NCBI GenBank assembly: GCA_011049495.1
Contig: DSBF01000195.1
Location: 1 to 12,304, forward strand
Origin: Ignavibacteria bacterium
Lineage (GTDB): Bacteria; Bacteroidota; Ignavibacteria; Ignavibacteriales; Melioribacteraceae
Length of the DNA: 12,304 bases
Reading direction: 5' to 3'
Shown: piece by piece, positions 6,230 to 12,261 of the stretch
How the letters are laid out: every line of letters starts with the position of its first letter
Numbering within the stretch: position 1 is the first letter of the stretch
Translations under genes and position numbers: made by a program
The notes under the pieces: generated by a model
The model's database searches: none
Told to the model about the DNA's origin: nothing
The model's input: only the letters and a program-made list of their open reading frames with translations

Positions 6230-7746
6230 TTTGTTTCCTCGTCAAAATTGGGTGAGAATAATACTGGTGAAGTTTTATTAACGTCAAGTTCAGGGTCAGA
6301 CAACTCTTTTTTCCAAAGTCCATCGGATTTGAAAAGATCAAAAAGCCGCCAGCCTAGGAACAATGCAAGAATTATTAATACAGCCGCAAGTCCCAAATCT
6401 GTTAATATCATTGTCCAATCAACAATTGGTTGTTGGTTATATTGACTAACAAACAAGCGCTTCATCGAAAAGATTGTCACCGATGCGAAAGCGATATCTG
6501 AACCTATAATCAGTGTCCACCCGAACCATTTTCTTACTTTTCCCTTAAGACCGGAAATATCTGCATAATACATAAGAATAATTGTGGCAATAATTCCGGA
6601 AAGAATATGCCAGTGACCGGTCAGTGTAATTCGCTCTTCCAAAAACGGCCAAACTCTAAAAATTTCATCGAGCTTAACTGCAAGGAAAATTCCCACACCA
6701 CTAACTGTAAAATTCATAAAAACCATCTGCCATAGGGGACCAAACTTTATCGGGTCATGGAGCAAAGCTTTAATGCTTTTTATAAATCCGCCTTTTTCAA
6801 TTCCTTGTTCAGCAAGTCTATCGTAAATTATCTTTCTCCAACCGTAAATAACCAACATCAACGCGCCTGTCATTATAAAAACAGACCCGACATAAATAAA
6901 TGTATGTGCAGTTGCTTCATAAGGTACAACCGACCATACGCCTAAGGTTATTACAATCGTCCCAAAAATTATAAGCGGCATAGCAATCTTGTGTAAAATC
7001 CCTTTGAAATCTAACCACCTTCCGATCACGAGCGTTATAGCAACGGCAATTAATGTAAGCATAATATGTAGATGCCCAATGATCGCCAATTGCAATGGTG
7101 TTTTATGCGGTGTCCTGATAATATCTTCGCCAAGGAAAGTTTCGTGCCCGCTTCCCCAATAGGAACCGGTAACAGCGCCAAATATTGCTGACCCAAGCAT
7201 AGCAACGGCGGTTGCAAAAAATGCGACCCGTTCAAGGTCTATGCCTTTCTTCGTATGAGAGTATTCTTTATCTTTTACGTAATACTCTTTTTTCCACGGA
7301 TAAAGTGCAATAGCTAGCTTAACGCCGGCAAAAAAGACCAACGATTGTCCGACTAAGAACAATCCGTGGAAAACATAGTTATGACCAAAGTAAGCAAACC
7401 ATAACCCGAAAATCATTGCAGTTAAATAACCAACTGTTATAGTCGCATTAATTGATCTTTGCTGATGCTTTTTCATTGGGACAATAGAGGTAATAAAATA
7501 TACCTCGATTGCTACTACAGCCATCGCGATGGTATGATAAAGCATAATGATTCTGCCTTCGCGCTGGGCTGGTTCCAAATCCATGCCTAATAGTCTAACT
7601 GTTATATCTCTTACGCCCCATTCTACCATAGGTCCAGAGAGAGTTCCCCACACCGCCGTAATTAAAGAAATCATAGCGATAGCAGTAAGAACTAATCCCT
7701 TTGTAGAGCAAAACAGATAATCAAATATTTTTTGATATGACTTCAT
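6226..7746 (-). CDS. Divergent heme-copper oxidase subunit I-like membrane protein, 12 helices, incomplete CuB site
   Basis: 506 aa from an ATG at 7746 with AGGA 6 bases upstream; an in-frame TTG at 7800 is unsupported. Twelve hydrophobic helices can be laid out (about 17-37, 66-90, 101-121, 126-149, 172-194, 219-243, 253-274, 282-302, 338-359, 375-396, 407-428, 445-470), plus a soluble 36-residue tail. The His pattern follows the superfamily: H71 in TM2 (YHTIAM, compare HxxxM in oxidases), H225 in TM6 (GHLHIM, compare GHPEVY), AHTF at 280-283 after TM7 (compare HHMF), and GHWHILSG at 377-384 in TM10 (compare HFHYVLS). By analogy H71 and H380 would bind the low-spin heme and H378 the high-spin heme. 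One of the two CuB His after TM7 is Ala280 and the cross-link Tyr position is Met229. No subunit II or cytochrome c gene is adjacent. The superfamily call is motif-based; the activity is unknown. Confidence 0.7.
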   Translation of the reverse strand: MKSYQKIFDYLFCSTKGLVLTAIAMISLITAVWGTLSGPMVEWGVRDITVRLLGMDLEPAQREGRIIMLYHTIAMAVVAIEVYFITSIVPMKKHQQRSINATITVGYLTAMIFGLWFAYFGHNYVFHGLFLVGQSLVFFAGVKLAIALYPWKKEYYVKDKEYSHTKKGIDLERVAFFATAVAMLGSAIFGAVTGSYWGSGHETFLGEDIIRTPHKTPLQLAIIGHLHIMLTLIAVAITLVIGRWLDFKGILHKIAMPLIIFGTIVITLGVWSVVPYEATAHTFIYVGSVFIMTGALMLVIYGWRKIIYDRLAEQGIEKGGFIKSIKALLHDPIKFGPLWQMVFMNFTVSGVGIFLAVKLDEIFRVWPFLEERITLTGHWHILSGIIATIILMYYADISGLKGKVRKWFGWTLIIGSDIAFASVTIFSMKRLFVSQYNQQPIVDWTMILTDLGLAAVLIILALFLGWRLFDLFKSDGLWKKELSDPELDVNKTSPVLFSPNFDEETK

Positions 7747-7750
7747 TCTT

Positions 7751-7756
7751 TTTCCT
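7751..7756 (-). promoter_or_regulatory. Ribosome binding site fixing the start of the oxidase-like gene
   Basis: AGGAAA on the minus strand precedes the ATG at 7746 by four bases from the end of the motif. The 18 extra residues implied by the upstream TTG are hydrophilic and have no such site. Confidence 0.6.
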
Positions 7757-7849
7757 GTATATAAGCTGATTACACAATTGTTATTGAGCGTTAAATACAA
7801 GCTCTTTATTATAAACGATTATATAAATACATCACCGCAACAATAGTTA

Positions 7850-8461
7850 TTATCTTAACCCACTTTTAAACCCAACCGCAAAGGAAACAGTCATCAAAAA
7901 AAGTACCGGCGCAAGAATGGTGAATATAATTTCCGCCGATAAAATCGGGGCGCCAACTTTTAGAAACGCCAGTGAAATACCGCCAATTCCTATAAGGGTA
8001 CCCCCGACCGTTATCCAAGCAAAATCTTTTCTCACCCGGTTTTTCTTAACAAGTAGAAGGGGCAGAAAAAAAATAGTTAGCCCGGCCACAGAATGCACAG
8101 CAGCCAGTATTATTGTACTTATTAAATGAGGACCAACGAAGCGGGTTATAGATAACAGCAAGAAACCGATTACCACAAACAATAAATAAGGTTTATTATA
8201 TTGTTGAAAATATTCTTCAACTAAACCCGTAGAAAGACTCAATGGAATCAGCGCCGCAACTATTACAACAATGGGAGATTTTAATACGCCGTAACCTAAA
8301 GCTATGAGCAAAAGACCAGAAATAGTTAGTACGGTAAAAGAAGTAAAATAATAAAGATTCCAGTTATTTTTAGTTCTCATATATTCTTTCAAAAAAAGAC
8401 TTAATAAATAAATTGCTATCAAACCTGTTCCTAAAAGAAATATTCTGTCTACCCAATTCAT
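7850..8461 (-). CDS. Polytopic membrane protein, twin B of a paralogous pair, unknown function
   Basis: 203 aa from an ATG at 8461, with AAGGG at 8470-8474 eight bases upstream. About seven hydrophobic segments. It is a clear paralog of the 202-aa protein at 3760-4368. Both share LG[FY]G[IV]L at 55-60, a PLxxS block at 73-77, RFV at 107-109, VHxxAGLxIF at 122-131, GGxxIGxGG at 153-161 and a closing LFxMTxSFxxGF; alignment is gap-free over about 150 residues. The N-terminal 50 residues differ. The invariant H123 and R107 within or next to helices are candidates for a cofactor or proton site, but this is inference. It lies 103 bases upstream of the oxidase-like gene, probably in one transcript. 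No named family recognised. Confidence 0.8.
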   Translation of the reverse strand: MNWVDRIFLLGTGLIAIYLLSLFLKEYMRTKNNWNLYYFTSFTVLTISGLLLIALGYGVLKSPIVVIVAALIPLSLSTGLVEEYFQQYNKPYLLFVVIGFLLLSITRFVGPHLISTIILAAVHSVAGLTIFFLPLLLVKKNRVRKDFAWITVGGTLIGIGGISLAFLKVGAPILSAEIIFTILAPVLFLMTVSFAVGFKSGLR

Positions 8462-8513
8462 ATCATTTTCCCTTATTCATTTAAATAATTGTGATATACT
8501 ATCCGTACTTTTT

Positions 8514-8552
8514 AGTCAATAACTCAATCAACTATATTAGAATGAGTTATTG
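8514..8552 (-). promoter_or_regulatory. Possible internal promoter with a 10-bp inverted repeat before twin B
   Basis: A perfect inverted repeat, CAATAACTCA at 8517-8526 and TGAGTTATTG at 8543-8552, is separated by 16 bases. On the minus strand its inner arm overlaps a -35-like TTGACT (8514-8519), with a weak TATATC about 15 bases further on. The stem has no following T-run, so an operator or activator site is more likely than a terminator. No protein can be assigned to it. Confidence 0.35.
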
Positions 8553-8591
8553 TATAGATTTAGCAAACCATCTATATATGTAATCACATTT

Positions 8592-9371
8592 CTAAGCTTC
8601 AATTAATCGCCTAGTACCCGGTAAAAAGAAGACGATTAACATTATTGTACTCATTGTAGGTGCAACCAAAAACATCGAAAATCGACCTATCATAAAGACG
8701 TCCGTAAGTCCGACCGGGAATCCTCCGATAATAGACATCGAAGCTGCAAAAAGCCCGAGTGGATAAGCCCATGTTCTTTTTTTGACCAGCGCATAAATAA
8801 ATACAGCCCAAACTACTGCTGCCCACCAATTGATCATTTGACCCATGGCGTACATACCAATAGCAAAACTATTTTCCGAAGTTTGATATCGAGAGATGGC
8901 TCCTACTCCGTCAATAAACGTTAAGACATAAACGATACCGCTTAAAAAGGCAATTGTTATAATTTTCTTATTGACACCGCCAATTAACATCATACCATAC
9001 CAGAGCCCCATTGCAATTAAAAATACCCACAATGTGGGAGTAGGATAATCGATACTTTTAGCAGGAATCATAGGGAAAAAGCCGGCTAAAATTTGAGCTG
9101 TTGATGCTACGACTCCCCAGCCCCACGCCCACTCTTTCTCTTTAATAAAACCGTAAAGTACCGAAACCCACAAAGCTCCGGCTGCCATTCCAACCCAGCC
9201 CAACAGCGCATGTACAATCCTTACTGCTATAGCTTCATCCGGTCTTCCGCTTATTGTAATTTTTCCTTCAACAATCGGCATATACGTATCCGCTACTAAA
9301 TAAAGAACGAGAAACCCTGTTAAAATGCCGACAATCGATAATCCTGCCCCAAATTTTGAGTTACCTTTCAT
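8592..9371 (-). CDS. Polytopic membrane protein with internal duplication, first gene of the cluster, unknown function
   Basis: 259 aa from an ATG at 9371 with AAGGAG at 9381-9386, 9 bases upstream. About seven to eight hydrophobic helices (first at 10-28). An internal repeat with an offset of about 120 residues is visible: WVSVLYGF...KEKEWAWGWGVVAS...ILAGFFP (68-100) matches WAVFIYAL...KKRTWAYPLGLFAA...IIGGFP (188-219), sharing W68/W188, Y73/Y193, W81/W201, A82/A202, G86/G206 and GF97-98/GF217-218. One His (H54) lies in a helix. It is the first gene after tetR and has a sigma-70-like promoter at its front, so it should be the best-expressed product of the cluster under TetR control. No named family recognised; a carrier-like or cofactor-binding membrane protein is possible but unproven. 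Confidence 0.78.
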   Translation of the reverse strand: MKGNSKFGAGLSIVGILTGFLVLYLVADTYMPIVEGKITISGRPDEAIAVRIVHALLGWVGMAAGALWVSVLYGFIKEKEWAWGWGVVASTAQILAGFFPMIPAKSIDYPTPTLWVFLIAMGLWYGMMLIGGVNKKIITIAFLSGIVYVLTFIDGVGAISRYQTSENSFAIGMYAMGQMINWWAAVVWAVFIYALVKKRTWAYPLGLFAASMSIIGGFPVGLTDVFMIGRFSMFLVAPTMSTIMLIVFFLPGTRRLIEA

Positions 9372-9411
9372 AACTAATTACTCCTTATTTGATTTTTAGA
9401 ACATACACAAA

Positions 9412-9440
9412 TTAGTATGCTTTATTCAGCTACCTGTCAA
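9412..9440 (-). promoter_or_regulatory. Sigma-70-like promoter of the main cluster
   Basis: On the minus strand a consensus TTGACA (9435-9440) is followed after 17 bases by TACTAA (9412-9417). Transcription would start near 9405, giving a leader of about 34 bases with AAGGAG at its end. The -35 is perfect and the -10 is weak, as often seen at regulated promoters. A 10-bp palindrome CATCGCGATG lies upstream at 9470-9479. Confidence 0.45.
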
Positions 9441-9612
9441 ACATTATTTATATAGATAGATAATATGTTCATCGCGATGGCATCTTATACTTCACGCCTC
9501 CAGTAATAAACACTGGCTTATATAATGAATAAAAGGTCAAATTGTCCTTTTCAAACATGAGCAACTCAAACATTATTTCGAATAAAACTATACAAATCTA
9601 TTATGCATATAG

Positions 9613-9633
9613 TTTGTTAGCACTTACTTACTA
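9613..9633. promoter_or_regulatory. Second TetR operator-like site (O2)
   Basis: GTTAGCACTTACT at 9616-9628 matches 12 of 13 bases of GTTAGTACTTACT at 10259-10271 in the tetR promoter, in the same orientation. It lies just beyond the tetR stop codon (9648-9650), between tetR and the cluster. On the minus strand a TAAAAT -10-like box (9633-9638) touches its edge, the same arrangement as at tetR, so a second, longer leader transcript into the cluster is possible. Confidence 0.5.
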
Positions 9634-9647
9634 TTTTAGCAAAAAAA

Positions 9648-10235
9648 TTATTCGATTATTTTAGAAAACTCTTCCCACAATACTGCTTCTCTATCTTTTA
9701 ACGAGAACGAATAATTCATTAGATTCCACAAAATTACCGTGGACTGAATCATTCCCATAAATATAATGGCAACTGCTTCAGAATTTAAATCCGGTCTTAT
9801 ATTGCCATTATTTTGAGCTGTTTGAAGGATTTTAATTAAATATTTTTTATAGCTGGTAAGTATATTATTTATTTTGTTTTTAAGCTTATCATCTTTGAAT
9901 TGCAATGCTTCTGAAAACAGAATACGAGGAATACTTTTATTCTTTTGAATGAAATTAAATTGGTAGGATAAAATACTTCTTAATTTTTCTTTTGAATCCG
10001 AATACTTGTTAGTATTCTCTATCAGTCGAGTAACCATTGTCTCTTCAATACGCTCCAGCATAAAAAGCAGCATATCATTTTTTGTTTTGAAATGCTTATA
10101 CAGAGCGGCGTCCGTAATTCCAATGCGTTTCGCAATTTTCACCATTACGAGGTCTTTACATCCCCCTTCCGATAGGATCTCCATTGCCGCTTCTGTAATT
10201 TGAGCTTTTCGAGTTGCTGAATCAATTCTTGTCAT
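9648..10235 (-). CDS. TetR/AcrR-family transcriptional repressor
   Basis: 195 aa from an ATG at 10235, the usual length for the family. The N-terminal DNA-binding domain is clear: RKAQITEAAMEILSEGG (9-25), then a helix-turn-helix IAKRIGITDAALYKHFKTKNDML (34-56, with the A-LY-HF-K recognition signature). The rest (about 60-195) is an all-helical ligand-binding and dimerisation domain with no ligand that I can name. The first codon has no strong Shine-Dalgarno sequence. A near-palindrome covers its own predicted transcription start, which suggests autorepression, and a related site faces the downstream cluster, which suggests it controls those membrane genes. Ligand unknown; with an exporter and heme enzymes nearby, a lipid, a heme-related signal or a respiratory poison are all possible. 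Confidence 0.92.
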   Translation of the reverse strand: MTRIDSATRKAQITEAAMEILSEGGCKDLVMVKIAKRIGITDAALYKHFKTKNDMLLFMLERIEETMVTRLIENTNKYSDSKEKLRSILSYQFNFIQKNKSIPRILFSEALQFKDDKLKNKINNILTSYKKYLIKILQTAQNNGNIRPDLNSEAVAIIFMGMIQSTVILWNLMNYSFSLKDREAVLWEEFSKIIE

Positions 10236-10237
10236 TT

Positions 10238-10252
10238 AAGTAAACATTACTT
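10238..10252. repeat. Short inverted repeat between tetR operator and start codon
   Basis: AAGTAA (10238-10243) and TTACTT (10247-10252) form a perfect 6-bp inverted repeat with a 3-base centre. It abuts the main operator palindrome and may be an auxiliary half-site of it, since both contain an AGTAA/TTACT core. Confidence 0.35.
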
Positions 10253-10255
10253 TAG

Positions 10256-10273
10256 TTAGTTAGTACTTACTAA
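10256..10273. promoter_or_regulatory. TetR operator (O1), autoregulatory
   Basis: TTAGTTAGTACTTACTAA is an 18-bp palindrome with 8 of 9 pairs matching (only 10261/10268 fails). Its position, immediately after the predicted -10 and over the transcription start of tetR, is that expected for a repressor binding its own promoter. Length and dyad shape suit a TetR dimer. Confidence 0.6.
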
Positions 10274-10276
10274 GCA

Positions 10277-10305
10277 ATATTAATGAAACATTTTTATTTT
10301 GTCAA
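10277..10305 (-). promoter_or_regulatory. Promoter of tetR
   Basis: On the minus strand TTGACA (10300-10305), a 17-base spacer, then TAATAT (10277-10282). Transcription would begin near 10270, inside the operator palindrome, leaving a leader of about 35 bases. Confidence 0.55.
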
Positions 10306-10356
10306 GAGATATCTTACTCCAGTATTTTAACGGCTATATTATTAAGATAGGAAAAT

Positions 10357-10366
10357 AACATTGAAG
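10357..10366 (+). repeat. 10-bp direct repeat at left boundary of the insertion sequence
   Basis: AACATTGAAG here is repeated at 12226-12235, 16 bases beyond the right inverted repeat. It resembles a target-site duplication, but the right copy does not abut the element end, so it may be coincidental. Confidence 0.3.
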
Positions 10367-10382
10367 CGTCCACTCCAAAAAG
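10365..10382 (+). repeat. Left terminal inverted repeat of the insertion sequence
   Basis: Pairs with 12192-12209 at 15 of 18 positions; the CTCCAAAAAG core is identical in both ends. Confidence 0.65.
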
Positions 10383-10457
10383 GTAGAAAAAAAACCTGAT
10401 AAAAAGAATAAATTTAAATATATTGGTGAGCAAAATCAGAACAAAAAATTAGAGCCA

Positions 10458-12020
10458 ATGTTTAGAAAAAACGAAACCCATCTGCAAAGGAATATATTTT
10501 CATTCCAAGAGGAACTACCGAAAACGCAGCAAAAGCAATTATATCAGTCAGAGGAATACAAGTTTTATGAACTTATCTTCTGTAATATAGATGAAGAGAT
10601 ATTCAAGGATTTGTATTCGGATGTAGAAAGCAGACCGAATGCGCCAATAAATACAATGGTAGCCTCGCTAGTTCTAAAAGAACGATATGATTGGAGCTAT
10701 ACAGAGTTATTCAAACAAATAGGATTCAACTTACTTACAAAAACGGCTTTGGGACTAAATCAGATAGATGAGATACCGTTTTGTCAATCGACATTATTTT
10801 ATTTTCAAAACAAATTAAATAACCACTATATAAAGAGCGGAGAGAATCTATTAGAGAAAGTCTTTGACAGATTAACATCGGGTCAGTTAAAAGAGCTAAA
10901 GATAAAAACAAAGATACAGCGAACGGATTCATTTTTAGCTGCATCCAATATCAGAAGTTATTCGAGACTTCAATTGTTGATAGAAGTAGTGTTGAGATTA
11001 TATAGAGTTTTTAGAGAAGAAGACAAAGAAAGATTTAAGGAACTGCTAAAGGATTATAGATCACAAAGTTCATCGAATTATATTTACGGTCTAAAGGGTT
11101 CAGAACTTCCGAAACAAATAGAAAAGATAGGAGATATTTATTATCGGTTAATCCATCAAATAGGAAAAGAATATCAAGAAAGCAAAGAGTTTCAAATATT
11201 CGAGAGAGTTTATCAAGAACATTTTTCAGAAGAAAATGAAAAGCCGCAAGTAGTTGGGGTAAAAAAAACCGAAGAATTAAGTTCGTCGTGCTTGCAATCA
11301 CCGGATGATATTGAAACGACATACCGGAATAAAAACGGGAAAAGTTCAAAAGGACAATCAATAAATATAGCAGAGACAGTAAACCCGGAGAATGAAATAG
11401 AATTGATAAATGATGTATCGGTAAAAGCAAACAATATCAACGATGAGAAAATATTAAACGAGAGAATCGACAGACTAAAAGAAAAAACACCGGATTTAGA
11501 TGAACTACATTTTGACGGAGCTTATGGAAGTGAAGATAACGACAAGAAGTTCGAGAAATTAGAAATCACACCGGTACAAACAGCAATAAAGGGACGTAAA
11601 GCAGAAGTATCAATAACGATAACAAAAAAAGAAGAAGACCGATATAAAGTCAGTTGTCCTTGCCAAAGTCTAGAGGCGGTACTAAGCGCCAAAAAATATA
11701 AAGCGGAATTTGAATTATCGATTTGCAATAATTGTCAATTATCAAGTAAATGCCCTACAATAAAAAACAAACATTTCAGAACATATAATTTTACAGAAGA
11801 AGATTACCTGAAGAACAAAAGGCATAACTCAATAAATCAAATACCAAAAGAGAGAAGAAAACTAAGAAATAATGTAGAAGCCACCGTAGCAGAATTTAAG
11901 CGAAAGCTTAATAACGGTAAGTTAAAAGTGCGCGGATATTTTAAGACGGTACTCTTTGCCTTCTCTATGGCAATCTCTATCAACTTTGGAAGAATATATA
12001 GACATTTAGCAAAAAGTTAA
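10458..12020 (+). CDS. DDE transposase (DUF772 N-terminal domain, IS1182-like)
   Basis: 520 aa from an ATG at 10458. The N-terminal part (about 35-125) has the InsH/DUF772 pattern: SRPNAPINTMVASLVLKERY, YTELFKQIGFN, CQSTLFYFQNKL. Catalytic candidates are D157 (IQRTDSFLAASNI), D353 (LHFDGAYGSEDND) and E474 (NNVEATVAEFKRKL), in the order expected for the DDE fold, so the enzyme looks complete. A Cys cluster, C400, C402, C423, C426 and C432, lies between the second Asp and the Glu and probably binds zinc. The C-terminal VRGYFKTVLFAFSMAISIN block is the usual closing helix. The Shine-Dalgarno is weak (AGAG at 10451), as is common for transposases. Exact IS family placement needs a database comparison. 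Confidence 0.9.
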   Translation: MFRKNETHLQRNIFSFQEELPKTQQKQLYQSEEYKFYELIFCNIDEEIFKDLYSDVESRPNAPINTMVASLVLKERYDWSYTELFKQIGFNLLTKTALGLNQIDEIPFCQSTLFYFQNKLNNHYIKSGENLLEKVFDRLTSGQLKELKIKTKIQRTDSFLAASNIRSYSRLQLLIEVVLRLYRVFREEDKERFKELLKDYRSQSSSNYIYGLKGSELPKQIEKIGDIYYRLIHQIGKEYQESKEFQIFERVYQEHFSEENEKPQVVGVKKTEELSSSCLQSPDDIETTYRNKNGKSSKGQSINIAETVNPENEIELINDVSVKANNINDEKILNERIDRLKEKTPDLDELHFDGAYGSEDNDKKFEKLEITPVQTAIKGRKAEVSITITKKEEDRYKVSCPCQSLEAVLSAKKYKAEFELSICNNCQLSSKCPTIKNKHFRTYNFTEEDYLKNKRHNSINQIPKERRKLRNNVEATVAEFKRKLNNGKLKVRGYFKTVLFAFSMAISINFGRIYRHLAKS

Positions 12021-12191
12021 CAAATTGAAAATCTCGCAAAGCGGACAATGACGTGTTTATTCTGAATTTTTGATTAAAACAGTAAGGGATAAATAAAATT
12101 TAACAAATACTGATAAATAGAAGATAAAATCGAGTAAATACTTTAACAGCAAAAATAAATTGTCAGTTTTGAAAAATTATTCCAAAACCGA

Positions 12192-12209
12192 CTTTTTGGA
12201 GGAGACTCT
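12192..12209 (-). repeat. Right terminal inverted repeat of the insertion sequence
   Basis: Reverse complement matches the left end at 15 of 18 positions. It defines the right boundary, 189 bases after the transposase stop; that stretch is AT-rich with no gene. Confidence 0.65.
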
Positions 12210-12225
12210 AGTCACCTTACACACA

Positions 12226-12261
12226 AACATTGAAGGTTGCTTGTTTTTAACCTTCAATGTT
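12226..12261. repeat. Perfect 13-bp hairpin beyond the insertion sequence
   Basis: AACATTGAAGGTT (12226-12238) and AACCTTCAATGTT (12249-12261) form a perfect stem with a 10-base loop, GCTTGTTTTT. No T-run follows on either strand, so it is not a textbook intrinsic terminator, although a bidirectional terminator for an unseen neighbour is possible. The first ten bases of the left arm recur at the left edge of the insertion sequence. Confidence 0.6.

Larger units (their letters stand above)
10365..12209 (+). mobile_element. Insertion sequence with DDE transposase, IS1182-like
   Basis: About 1845 bp bounded by imperfect inverted repeats: AGCGTCCACTCCAAAAAG at 10365-10382 and, read on the minus strand, AGAGTCTCCTCCAAAAAG at 12192-12209 (15 of 18 positions identical). 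A single long transposase gene fills the middle. Length, one-gene structure and the DUF772-type transposase fit the IS1182 family or a close relative. The element inserted just upstream of the tetR promoter without breaking it and reads away from it. No clean target-site duplication abuts both ends. It looks intact and potentially active. Confidence 0.75.

Noticed and set aside
6226..7746. Calling this gene norB or a standard oxidase subunit I
   Set aside because: The His-His pair, the Tyr of oxidases and the Glu residues of NO reductases are not recognisable, so a specific gene name would overstate the evidence.
9469..9573. 34-residue open frame on the minus strand in the tetR-cluster gap
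   Set aside because: No ribosome site, no recognisable content and only chance length for AT-rich DNA.
11035..11728. Minus-strand frames opposite the transposase
   Set aside because: Antisense shadows of a clear transposase, without start signals or recognisable domains.
12226..12261. Hairpin as an intrinsic terminator of the transposase
   Set aside because: It lies outside the right inverted repeat, about 200 bases after the stop, and lacks a T-run, so it is annotated only as an inverted repeat.
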